DNA of 64,000 bases from contig NZ_JANKJG010000001.1 in the NCBI RefSeq assembly GCF_024733015.1, forward strand, positions 248,001 to 312,000, read 5' to 3'. A program made the translations under genes and the position numbers. Positions 17,083 to 32,620 of this stretch are shown here, one piece after another (the first letter of the stretch is position 1; the number at the start of each line of letters is the position of its first letter). The DNA comes from Pseudosulfitobacter koreensis (lineage in GTDB: Bacteria > Pseudomonadota > Alphaproteobacteria > Rhodobacterales > Rhodobacteraceae). A model generated the notes under the pieces. The model was not told where the DNA came from. It made no database searches and saw only the letters and a program-made list of their open reading frames with translations.

Positions 17083-18009
17083 ATGCCAAGAGAACAGAAC
17101 ATGTCGTCGGAGCCTTCTTTCCGGGAGCCGCTTGAATACCGGGTTTACGAGAGAAGCCAGGCGAACATCCTCCGACTGAAAGAGCGGCTGCCCGAAGATA
17201 CAGTTCTGAGCCTGGCGCGCGAAGTCATCCGTCGCGTTGCATCGAAGGGTCAGAAAATCGAATATGCGACGCTGGTGACGTCCGACGCCGACCTTGAAAA
17301 GCTGTGCCGCGAACTGCTGTCGGACGATCCCAAGGCAGCCGTAGAGATGATCGCAGGCCTGCGCGCCGAGGGTGTCAGTTCAGAGCAGATCTATCTCAAG
17401 TACCTAGCCGGTGCGGCACGGATGCTGGGCGAATGGTGGGAGCAGGACAAGGCCAGCTTTTCCCAGGTTACGACCGCAAGCACTCGGATGCTGGCCATTA
17501 TGCGCGGCATGCGGCACCTGTTCGAACCCGCCGCGACCGCCCAGACGAAATCGGCGGTGTTCGCCTCTGTGCCCGGCGAAGATCACACACTGGGGGTCAA
17601 GATGGCCGCTGACCTCTTCCGCAAGGAAGGTTGGGATATCTCGCTCAAGCTGGGACTGAAACACGACGCGCTGGTGGCCGAGATCGAGCGGGAGCCAAAG
17701 GGCATCGTCGGTCTGTCCATGTCGGGGCGCCATTCGATCGAAAAACTGTCGAAACTTGTCATCGCCCTGCACATCTGTTGTCCGCAGGCCTATCTGCTGG
17801 TCAGCGGACAAGACGTCGAGGAAACGCGGCCGACGCTCGCGCTGATGGGCTTTGACGGCATTGCAGGGTCCGTCGAGGAAGCGCGCGAACAGATGGCGGC
17901 ATTCTGGGAGCGCAAGACGCTCAGGTCATCCGCGCAGCGCGACAGGAACAACGGGAATGGTTCAGCCCTTGCTGAGAAGCCCGTATTTCCGAAGCTTCAC
18001 ATACAGTGA
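17083..18009 (+). CDS. B12/SCHIC-domain antirepressor-like protein (AerR/PpaA/AppA-C-terminal family)
   Basis: A 308-residue protein. Residues about 60-150 form a helical cap (YLKYLAGAARMLGEWWEQDKASFSQVT) and about 160-290 a Rossmann-type cobalamin-binding domain, with GEDHTLG carrying the axial histidine and LSMSGRHS a B12 nucleotide loop. The same two elements occur in the PpaA homologue at 19.5 kb, so the two are paralogues. The family includes AerR/PpaA and the SCHIC domain of AppA, which bind cobalamin or heme and relieve PpsR repression. No BLUF domain and no Cys-rich tail are present, so it is not full AppA. I start at ATG 17083, nine bases after GGGGGAG. The last 48 bases overlap the 3' end of the convergent ppsR gene. 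An antirepressor role is inferred. Confidence 0.75.
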   Translation: MPREQNMSSEPSFREPLEYRVYERSQANILRLKERLPEDTVLSLAREVIRRVASKGQKIEYATLVTSDADLEKLCRELLSDDPKAAVEMIAGLRAEGVSSEQIYLKYLAGAARMLGEWWEQDKASFSQVTTASTRMLAIMRGMRHLFEPAATAQTKSAVFASVPGEDHTLGVKMAADLFRKEGWDISLKLGLKHDALVAEIEREPKGIVGLSMSGRHSIEKLSKLVIALHICCPQAYLLVSGQDVEETRPTLALMGFDGIAGSVEEAREQMAAFWERKTLRSSAQRDRNNGNGSALAEKPVFPKLHIQ

Positions 18010-19374
18010 CTGTCGCGACAGGCCCAGCATTTCGGCTGCCGCAACGCGGTTGTTCGAAGTCATTTCAACAGCCGTTTCTATGCACATCTTCTCGACCACA
18101 TCGGTCGTTCTGGCCACGATGTCCTTCAAGGAGTGGCCACCGATCAGTTCGATGACCGATTGCATGTCAACGTCGGTGATCTGCTTTTTCGGACCACCCG
18201 ACGCTTCGACGCGCCGGGAATCGCGGATGATCATGCCAAAGATGGCTTGCCCGCCCGCACTGATCTGGGTGGTCGAGATTTCGACGGCACGCTCGGACCC
18301 ATGCTCGCTGACCAACCTGGTCGCATAAAGGCGCATCTGCCCCGTGCGCCGCGCATTCTCGAGCATGACGTTCACATCCACCGATCCACGGCCGAGGAAT
18401 TCCGAGATGGACCGGTGCCGAAGGCTGTAGGCGTGCGTGATATCGGCCAGTTTTGGAAAAGCGTCATTGGCGCTGAGGATCTGCCCCGCCGCATCGACAA
18501 AGACAATCGCGTCCACGCCGCTGTCGTAAAGCCCCGTAAGCTGGGCCTGCAACTGATCCAGCGACCTGTCCGCGCCGCCTGCCACGGTGATCTTGCACAG
18601 CAGCATCTGGCCATTCACACCCCGAAACAGGGTGGGCCGCAGGGACAGCATCAGCTTGGTCAGCCTGGACTTTGCAATCACCGGAGAAACGGATTGTTCG
18701 GACGCGGCAGAGACCATGCGGTTAACCACGTCCGCCCGCCCCTTGGATTCGAACTCCGCATCAAGAGGGCCATCGACAAGAACGCCACGGGGCTTTCCCA
18801 AAAGCTTTTCCGCCGCCGCATTGCAGGCGACGACATTGCCATCTTTCACGGACACCAAAAGCGTTGCCGTGTCAGACGATTCCATGAGAACACGGAACCG
18901 GATGTCATGTTCGCGCTGCGCCTCGTAGTCGTTTTCAAGCGCGATCTGCGCCGAAACCAATTGCTGCTGCATGTCAGCGATGGGCCGCATGTCACTGCCC
19001 AGCATCAGGATATCGCCGTCAGAGCCGATTGCGTGCAGGCTATAGCGCATCGGCAATTCGTCCAGACCGTCGCGGGCGATATGGTTCAGCTCGACAGCTT
19101 TCGCGCTGCCGGAATTTTCCCTGAACTGCTTGAGACGTAGTTCGAACTTTGGAACGGATTCGACATTCAGAACATCCTGAACCTGCAGGCCTGCCCATTT
19201 TTTGACTGCGTCCCGCCCGACAAAATCCGGATTGCACGAGATAGACGTGATCTTTCCCGTGTCGGAAAGGACCAGCGCAACATCCGAAATTCTTGAAATG
19301 ATGTCCGTCACATCCTTGGGATCAACCTTGGGCATCAGCCCAAGTGCCCAAGTTTTTTCACCTTGTGACGTCAT
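17962..19374 (-). CDS. ppsR: PpsR/CrtJ, redox-responsive repressor of photosynthesis genes
   Basis: A 470-residue regulator. Two PAS domains (about 150-265 and 275-385) follow an N-terminal PAS-like region, and a Fis-type HTH closes the protein (RVAAAEMLGLSRQSLYVKLRKYG). Cys260 (MLLCKITV) and Cys431 (VEKMCIETA) sit close to the two redox cysteines of Rhodobacter PpsR (251 and 424). PpsR binds TGT-N12-ACA palindromes and represses bch, crt and puc genes under oxygen or strong light; nine such palindromes occur in this window. The start ATG 19374 has GAAGGA nine bases upstream. The gene lies 80 bp downstream of ppaA on the same strand and overlaps the convergent B12-domain gene. Confidence 0.96.
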   Translation of the reverse strand: MTSQGEKTWALGLMPKVDPKDVTDIISRISDVALVLSDTGKITSISCNPDFVGRDAVKKWAGLQVQDVLNVESVPKFELRLKQFRENSGSAKAVELNHIARDGLDELPMRYSLHAIGSDGDILMLGSDMRPIADMQQQLVSAQIALENDYEAQREHDIRFRVLMESSDTATLLVSVKDGNVVACNAAAEKLLGKPRGVLVDGPLDAEFESKGRADVVNRMVSAASEQSVSPVIAKSRLTKLMLSLRPTLFRGVNGQMLLCKITVAGGADRSLDQLQAQLTGLYDSGVDAIVFVDAAGQILSANDAFPKLADITHAYSLRHRSISEFLGRGSVDVNVMLENARRTGQMRLYATRLVSEHGSERAVEISTTQISAGGQAIFGMIIRDSRRVEASGGPKKQITDVDMQSVIELIGGHSLKDIVARTTDVVEKMCIETAVEMTSNNRVAAAEMLGLSRQSLYVKLRKYGLLSKG

Positions 19375-19454
19375 TGGTCGAAATCCTTCGCTCGGATAAA
19401 AGCATGTTCCACAGGCACGCGGATCAATCTTGGGTTTTCAGCTTAACAACAGTC

Positions 19455-20225
19455 TCAGGCGCAGAAATCAAGCGCCTCGTGCACATCACCGGACAAGAAG
19501 TCGGCCCCGGTCGCCGCCTTGAGATCGACATTCTGATCTAAAATACCACCACCGATAATGACTTTCGGGCCATGTGTTTGCAGTCGGCTGCTGTCCACCA
19601 AAGCGCGCAAATCTGCGGGCGGCCTGCCTTGGGATGCCGAGATCATGACCATATCAAAGGGCCGGGACCGCACGCATTGGGCCAGCCCCGATGCGCTGAT
19701 TCCCAGTATCAGCTGGGGCACCGCCCCGCGATGGCGCAGCTGGTCGGCCAGCACGACGGCACCCAGCGTGTGCTGTTCGCCTTCGGGCACGACGACTAGA
19801 CAACTGTGATGCGGGCCTGCATCCAGCGCCAGGGGCGGATCTTCCTCCAGGCGGCTGACAATCGCCTGAAGCCGCGCGCATCCGATCGTGACCGCGGCAA
19901 AGCTGGCATTGTCCGCCACCCAGTCGGCCCCAAGCTGGCGCGCGACGTGGGGCACAAATGCCGATTTTATCACCTTATTACAAAGACCCGCGCCCTGCAT
20001 GTCGCGCACGGTCGCCCAGACCAGATTGCGATCCGGCGAAATCGCGGCGTCATACAGACGTCTGTTCATTTCATCGAGGCAGAGGGCGGGCGCGGGCGCA
20101 CTGGCAGGTTCCGTTCCGGTTGCGGCCTTGCACCGGGCCGAGATTAGAACGGTAAGCGCGTGAAGCGCCACGCGGTCAATCTCGCGGGACATGTCTGTCA
20201 GAAAATCCTGCTGATTCTGAAACAC
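19455..20225 (-). CDS. ppaA: PpaA/AerR, cobalamin-binding antirepressor partner of PpsR
   Basis: A B12-binding regulator: helical cap with VARQLGADWVADNASFAAVTIG, then a Rossmann domain whose EGEQHTLGAVVLADQL carries the axial histidine, and IIGGGILD near the C-terminus. In Rhodobacter, AerR/PpaA binds PpsR (CrtJ) and modulates repression; the adjacent ppsR supports this. The start is uncertain. GTG 20225 follows a strong GGGGGG ribosome site by six bases and gives 256 residues. The frame is open further upstream to ATG 20303 or GTG 20306, which have no ribosome site and lie beside a PpsR palindrome. ATG 20192 is a third option. Confidence 0.9.
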   Translation of the reverse strand: MFQNQQDFLTDMSREIDRVALHALTVLISARCKAATGTEPASAPAPALCLDEMNRRLYDAAISPDRNLVWATVRDMQGAGLCNKVIKSAFVPHVARQLGADWVADNASFAAVTIGCARLQAIVSRLEEDPPLALDAGPHHSCLVVVPEGEQHTLGAVVLADQLRHRGAVPQLILGISASGLAQCVRSRPFDMVMISASQGRPPADLRALVDSSRLQTHGPKVIIGGGILDQNVDLKAATGADFLSGDVHEALDFCA

Positions 20226-20314
20226 CGCAATCCCCCCAGAAGAAGACCTGCCCCAGCCCATCGGGGCCCTGTGGCGGTCGAGATGCCCCGTAGCGTCCTT
20301 CATCACGTAAAATA

Positions 20315-20332
20315 TGTCAATTTATTATGACA
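20315..20332. promoter_or_regulatory. PpsR palindrome upstream of ppaA and bchF
   Basis: An exact TGT-N12-ACA palindrome, TGTCAATTTATTATGACA. It lies about 90 bp upstream of the preferred ppaA start and 157 bp upstream of bchF. Its complement contains TTGACA, a possible -35 toward ppaA. With the second site at 20412 it brackets the divergent control region. Confidence 0.9.
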
Positions 20333-20411
20333 TCTATTTTCTTGAGCCATATTTAGAAACGGGTACACCAAGGAAACCCACGCAAATGCGGGCTTAAATC
20401 TCCGGCAAAAC

Positions 20412-20429
20412 TGTAAATCAAAGTTGACA
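20412..20429. promoter_or_regulatory. PpsR palindrome at the bchF promoter
   Basis: An exact TGT-N12-ACA palindrome, TGTAAATCAAAGTTGACA, 60 bp upstream of the bchF start. Its right half contains TTGACA, a consensus -35 element; a weak -10 (AGATTA, 20448-20453) follows at 18 bp. PpsR bound here would cover the -35 region of the bchF-to-puh transcript. Confidence 0.9.
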
Positions 20430-20489
20430 CAACCCGGCGGCCCTGCCAGATTATTCGATAGAAGACACACGCCAAGGGGAGGGCAACAA

Positions 20490-23778
<3,289 letters not shown>

Positions 23779-23782
23779 CGTA

Positions 23783-28234
<4,452 letters not shown>

Positions 28235-28235
<1 letters not shown>

Positions 28236-28900
28236 TGACATATGAAGCCACCCGCAACCGTGTCGAAACTTATTTCGACACCACGGCCACCCGCACATGG
28301 GAGCGTCTGACATCCGATGCCCCCGTGTCGGGTATCCGCGCCACCGTGCGCGCAGGCCGTGACCGGATGCGGGATTTGCTGATTGCGCAATTGCCGCACG
28401 ACCTTCAGGGCGCGCGCATTCTGGACGCGGGCTGTGGCACGGGTGCCCTGGCCTGCGAACTGGCCATGCGCGGTGCAGACGTTGTCGGCATCGACATTTC
28501 GCCCCGCCTGATCGACATCGCGCAAAAGCGCCGTCCCGCCCATGTGGCAGGGTCGCTGCGTCTGGAAGCGGGCGACATGCTGGACCGGGGGCTGGGCCGG
28601 TTCGACCACATCATCGCGATGGACAGCCTGATCTATTATTCCGCCGCCGACATTGGCCGCATCCTGGACGATGTGGCACCGCGCGTCGGCATGAACATGG
28701 TCTTTACCGTCGCCCCGCGCACGCCCCTGCTGATGGCGATGTGGCGCATGGGCAAGCTGTTTCCGCGCACGGATCGCTCGCCCACGATGGTGCCGCACAC
28801 ACCCGCCGCAATCGCGGCCCAAACCCGCGGCAAGATCCGTCCAGTCGAGCGGGTCACATCCGGTTTCTACATCTCCCAGGCCCTGGAATTCCGCCCATGA
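28235..28900 (+). CDS. bchM: Magnesium protoporphyrin IX O-methyltransferase
   Basis: A 221-residue SAM methyltransferase. The class I SAM motif LDAGCGTGALACELA and the following acidic residue in VGIDISPRL are clear. It methylates the C13 propionate of Mg-protoporphyrin to give the monomethyl ester used by AcsF. The start overlaps the bchL stop and the end overlaps lhaA, so it is embedded in a coupled operon. Confidence 0.95.
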
Positions 28901-30324
28901 TCCGCAAGCGCTCGATCAAAGCCATGACGCTGAAGATGCTGCCCTTTTCGGATGCGGCCAGCGAGGGTTTGCCGCTGTCGCAACTGCTGCGTCTGTCGCT
29001 GTTCCAGATTTCGGTCGGCATGGCCGCCGTGATGCTTTTGGGCACGCTCAACCGGGTGATGATCGTGGAACTGTCGGTTCCCGCCATGATCGTGGCCGCG
29101 ATGATCGCCATTCCGGTTCTGATCGCTCCCTTCCGCGCGCTTTTGGGTTTCAAGTCCGACAACTACCGCTCGGCCATCGGGTGGAAACGCATTCCCTATC
29201 TCTGGTTCGGCACGCTCTGGCAGTTCGGCGGGCTGGCGATCATGCCCATGGCCTTGTTGGTGTTGGCGGGCGACAGCGCAATTGACGCGGGCAGTTTCGG
29301 TCAGGCCGCAGCGGCGCTTGCGTTCCTGCTGACCGGCCTTGGCATGCACATGACCCAGACTGCGGGCCTTGCGCTGGCTGCGGACCGCGCAACCGAAGAA
29401 ACCCGCCCAAAGGTCGTCTCGCTGCTCTATGTCATGTACCTTTTGGGTATGGGTCTTTCCGCCGTGATCATCGGCACCCTGCTGCGCAACTATACATCCC
29501 TGCTGCTGGTGCAGGTCGTGCAGGGGGCCGCCGTTGTCACGATGGTGCTGAATGTCATCGCACTGTGGAAGCAGGAGAAAATGTCGCCGATGACCAAGGC
29601 CGAGCGCGCGGCCGAGCGCCCGATCTTTCTGAACGCATGGGCCGATTTCACCAGGGAAAACGACGTGCTGCGTCTGATCTTCACGATCTTCGTCGGCACC
29701 GTGGCATTCAACATGCAAGACGTGCTGCTGGAACCCTATGGCGGCGAAATCCTTGGGCTGTCGGTGTCATCCACGACGTTGCTGACCGCGATGTGGTCTG
29801 CCGGCGCGCTTTTGGGGTTTGCTCTGGCGGCACGTTGGCTGGCACGCGGCACCGATCCATTTCGCATCGGCGGGAGGGGTCTGGTCGTTGGCATCGTCGC
29901 GTTCAGCTGCGTGTTGCTGTCGGCACCGATGGCATCGCCTGTCTTGTTTTTCGTAGGAGCGGCGCTGATCGGTCTGGGTGGCGGCCTCTTTGCAGTGTCG
30001 ACCCTGATGGCCGCCATGACGATCAAGGTCACCGGTTTTGCCGGTCGTGGCCTTGCCTTGGGTGTCTGGGGCGCGGCGCAGGCGACAGGTGCCGGGCTTT
30101 CGATTTTCATCGGCGGAGCGATCCGCGATCTGGTGAACACCGCCGCCGCAAACGGCACACTCGGTCCCGCGCTTACAGAGCCGTCCACGGGATACTCCGC
30201 CGTCTATCAGCTCGAAATCATACTGCTCTTCATCACCCTCATCGCCTTAGGTCCGCTGGTGCGGACGCGTGGGCTTCACTCCAATGAATCGGTCAAGCTT
30301 GAGCTGTCCGATTTCCCCACCTGA
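28897..30324 (+). CDS. lhaA: LhaA, LH1 assembly protein (PucC-family transporter fold)
   Basis: A 475-residue membrane protein of the bacteriochlorophyll delivery/PucC family with a 12-helix MFS-like layout. Recognisable segments are LRLSLFQISVGMAAVMLLGTLNRVMIVEL, GWKRIPYLWFGTLWQFGG and NMQDVLLEPYGGEILGLSV. LhaA is needed for LH1 assembly in Rhodobacter. The start ATG 28897 overlaps the bchM stop. The puhA promoter probably lies inside its 3' half, as in Rhodobacter (inference). Confidence 0.95.
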   Translation: MIRKRSIKAMTLKMLPFSDAASEGLPLSQLLRLSLFQISVGMAAVMLLGTLNRVMIVELSVPAMIVAAMIAIPVLIAPFRALLGFKSDNYRSAIGWKRIPYLWFGTLWQFGGLAIMPMALLVLAGDSAIDAGSFGQAAAALAFLLTGLGMHMTQTAGLALAADRATEETRPKVVSLLYVMYLLGMGLSAVIIGTLLRNYTSLLLVQVVQGAAVVTMVLNVIALWKQEKMSPMTKAERAAERPIFLNAWADFTRENDVLRLIFTIFVGTVAFNMQDVLLEPYGGEILGLSVSSTTLLTAMWSAGALLGFALAARWLARGTDPFRIGGRGLVVGIVAFSCVLLSAPMASPVLFFVGAALIGLGGGLFAVSTLMAAMTIKVTGFAGRGLALGVWGAAQATGAGLSIFIGGAIRDLVNTAAANGTLGPALTEPSTGYSAVYQLEIILLFITLIALGPLVRTRGLHSNESVKLELSDFPT

Positions 30325-30342
30325 TCTGAAAAGGAGATCCCC

Positions 30343-31116
30343 ATGGTTGGCACCGAATCTTTTGGAAACTTTGACCTCGCCAGCGCTGCGATCTGGATGT
30401 TCTGGATCTTTTTCGCCGTGCTCGTCTATTACCTGCAGACGGAAAACATGCGCGAAGGCTATCCGCTGGAAAACGACCATGGCGGCGCAGCGCCGAACCA
30501 GGGGCCGTTCCCGGTTCCCAAGGACAAGACGTTCCTGCTGCCCCATGGCCGTGGGTCGCTGACCGTCCCGTCAGGCCAGCACGGTGACCGCGAGGGCCTG
30601 GCACTTGAGCCCACGTCGAAAACCGCAGGCTCGCCGTTCATCCCCACGGGCAATCCGATGGCAGACGGCGTCGGCCCTGCCTCCTGGGCACCGCGCCGCG
30701 ATGTGCCCGAGCTTGACGCGCATGGTTTGCCCAAGATCAAACCGATGTCGGCCCTGCCCGATTTCAAGATCTCGGGTGGCCGCGATCCACGGGGCAAGGC
30801 CGTGGTCGCGGGCGACGGCGAGGTGGTTGGCCGCGTCATCGACATGTGGGTCGATGTGCCCGAACAGATGGTGCGCTTTGTGACCGTCGACCTCAATCCC
30901 GAGGGCAGCGGCCAGACCCGGCTGATCCCGATCAACTTCTGCAAGATCCGCGGCGACCGCGTCACCGTGCGGTCGATCTACAGCGGCAACTTTGCCGGTG
31001 TGCCGACGCACAGAGGTTCCGATCAGATCACGCTGCTCGAAGAAGAAAAGATCATGGCCTACTACGGCGGCGGCACGCTTTATGCCGATCCTGCCCGTCT
31101 GGAAACACAGCTTTAA
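30343..31116 (+). CDS. puhA: Reaction centre subunit H
   Basis: A 257-residue H subunit with one N-terminal membrane helix (LASAAIWMFWIFFAVLVYYLQTE), the following basic segment (REGYPLE), and a cytoplasmic PRC-barrel domain (AVVAGDGEVVGRVIDMWVDV). It caps the reaction centre and stabilises the QB proton path. An AAGGAGAT ribosome site precedes ATG 30343. A hairpin lies eight bases after the stop. Confidence 0.97.
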   Translation: MVGTESFGNFDLASAAIWMFWIFFAVLVYYLQTENMREGYPLENDHGGAAPNQGPFPVPKDKTFLLPHGRGSLTVPSGQHGDREGLALEPTSKTAGSPFIPTGNPMADGVGPASWAPRRDVPELDAHGLPKIKPMSALPDFKISGGRDPRGKAVVAGDGEVVGRVIDMWVDVPEQMVRFVTVDLNPEGSGQTRLIPINFCKIRGDRVTVRSIYSGNFAGVPTHRGSDQITLLEEEKIMAYYGGGTLYADPARLETQL

Positions 31117-31123
31117 CAAACGC

Positions 31124-31147
31124 GCCGGGCCTCAGCCAAGGCCCGGC
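31124..31147 (+). terminator. Strong hairpin between puhA and puhB
   Basis: GCCGGGCCT pairs with AGGCCCGGC around a CAGCCA loop, eight bases after the puhA stop. There is no T-run after it, so it more likely protects the puhA mRNA 3' end or attenuates transcription than terminates it outright. Confidence 0.7.
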
Positions 31148-31170
31148 TTCTGAACACAGGGGCACGGAAA

Positions 31171-31818
31171 ATGGACAATGATGATTTCAAGTTCGAACCG
31201 GTTCGGGGACTGCCCGAAGCACTGCCGGCAGACGAGCACATTCTGTGGCAAGGCCAGCCCAATGCGCTGCGGCTGGCCAAGGACGCATGGAAGCTGAATT
31301 GGGTTCTGGGCTATTTTGCAGTGCTTGCCGTCGGACGGGTGATCATTTCAAGCGCGGACGTATCGCTGACCGTCGCGATGGCACACGGGTTGCCGTTCCT
31401 GCTGGCGGGTGTGATCGTCGGGCTGATGCTTCTGGGCCTTGCCACGGTTCAGGCGCGCAGCACCGTCTATACGCTGACCAACAAACGCGCCTGCATGCGC
31501 ATCGGTGCAGCGTTGACCATGACGCTGAACCTGCCCTATGTCTGCATCGGCAACGCACAGGCGCTGGTGCGCAAATCGGGTCTGGGCACCATCACGTTCG
31601 AGATGATCGGCGATGCGCGCATCTCTTACCTGATGACCTGGCCGCATGTGCGCCCCTGGCACATCACCCGAACACAGCCTGCGTTCCGCGCCATTGCGGA
31701 TGCTGCCCGTGTCGCCGCGATCTTTGCCGACGCAGCAGAAACGCGTGTTTCCCAACCCCAGATCACCCGCATCAGCCCGGCGAACGCGCCCGCTGCCGAT
31801 GCGATTGCGGCGGAGTGA
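31171..31818 (+). CDS. puhB: PuhB, photosynthetic complex assembly protein
   Basis: A 215-residue membrane protein. It has hydrophobic helices around residues 48-70 and 74-95 and a PH-like domain starting with the DEHILWQGQPNALRLAKDAW motif typical of PuhB. In Rhodobacter capsulatus PuhB helps assemble the reaction centre. It follows puhA by 54 bp and precedes puhC by five bases. Confidence 0.92.
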   Translation: MDNDDFKFEPVRGLPEALPADEHILWQGQPNALRLAKDAWKLNWVLGYFAVLAVGRVIISSADVSLTVAMAHGLPFLLAGVIVGLMLLGLATVQARSTVYTLTNKRACMRIGAALTMTLNLPYVCIGNAQALVRKSGLGTITFEMIGDARISYLMTWPHVRPWHITRTQPAFRAIADAARVAAIFADAAETRVSQPQITRISPANAPAADAIAAE

Positions 31819-31823
31819 GCAGC

Positions 31824-32297
31824 ATGGACATCAAGACGACATACGCACTGTCGAAACAGATGAAGCACCCGCAGCGCAACCTTGTGCCCAAGTTCATGGT
31901 GCAGGGTATGTTCGCGCTGATGCTCTCCACGCTGGCGTTGGTCAGCTACGCATCGCTCAGCGGTCGTGCCGTGGGATCGGTCGTGCCCCACAGCGACATC
32001 GTTCGCGAGATAACGGTCACGTTGGACGGGTCGCGCAGCGACGGCGTGGCGGTGCTAGACAGCACGGGCACGCAGATCGCCCACTCCACCAAGGAAAAAT
32101 CGGGATTCATCGACGTTGTTTGGGTCTCGGTCAATCGTGAACGCACCGTTCATGGTGTCGCCTCTGATGCGCCGGTCCGCGTCGTGCGCCGCGCCAATGG
32201 CCTTGTCGCCGTGATTGATGACACCACCGGCTGGAAGATCGAATTGATCGGATACGGCCAAGACAATGTCGCAGCCTTCGCCAGGCTCGTCGACTGA
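31824..32297 (+). CDS. puhC: PuhC, LH1-RC organisation protein
   Basis: A 157-residue protein with a basic N-terminus (KHPQRNLVPK), one membrane helix (FMVQGMFALMLSTLALVSYASL) and a periplasmic domain. Length, order after puhB and the PVVP-like/DGSRSDGVAVLD segments fit PuhC, which affects LH1 assembly around the reaction centre. ATG 31824 is five bases after the puhB stop. Confidence 0.9.
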   Translation: MDIKTTYALSKQMKHPQRNLVPKFMVQGMFALMLSTLALVSYASLSGRAVGSVVPHSDIVREITVTLDGSRSDGVAVLDSTGTQIAHSTKEKSGFIDVVWVSVNRERTVHGVASDAPVRVVRRANGLVAVIDDTTGWKIELIGYGQDNVAAFARLVD

Positions 32298-32323
32298 ACC
32301 ACCAAGCCAAAAGGGACAAACCA

Positions 32324-32620
32324 ATGGGACTTCTGACAAGATCGAAAGAAACCGCACCCTGCACCGTCACGATATCGCATCGTTTCGAGGAGCTGTCGGC
32401 ACATGTGAAATTCAACAACGGGGCAGTCGTGAACCCCGGCGATTCCGTTCAGGTACACGGCGCCGAGATCATGGCACCCTATGGTGAGGTGGTCGTCGAG
32501 GACCGCACCGCCACGATCATCCGTGCCTCGAAAATCGAGCAGATGTGGACACGCGCAACCGGCGATTTCGAGTTCATGGAATTGTGCGAATTCTCGTTCT
32601 CCGAGGAGGTCCTGTCATGA
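32324..32620 (+). CDS. 98-residue protein in the puhD position, function unknown
   Basis: A 98-residue soluble protein between puhC and acsF. It has a beta-rich pattern (CTVTISHRFEELSAHVKFN, VVNPGDSVQVHGAEIM, GEVVVEDRTATIIRAS) and ends acidic and hydrophobic (FEFMELCEFSFSEEVLS). No membrane segment and no known motif is visible. In Rhodobacter capsulatus a 55-codon frame occupies this place, so it may be a divergent or longer equivalent. It overlaps acsF by four bases, so it is co-translated with the cyclase and could be an AcsF-associated factor; that is inference. Confidence 0.8.
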   Translation: MGLLTRSKETAPCTVTISHRFEELSAHVKFNNGAVVNPGDSVQVHGAEIMAPYGEVVVEDRTATIIRASKIEQMWTRATGDFEFMELCEFSFSEEVLS

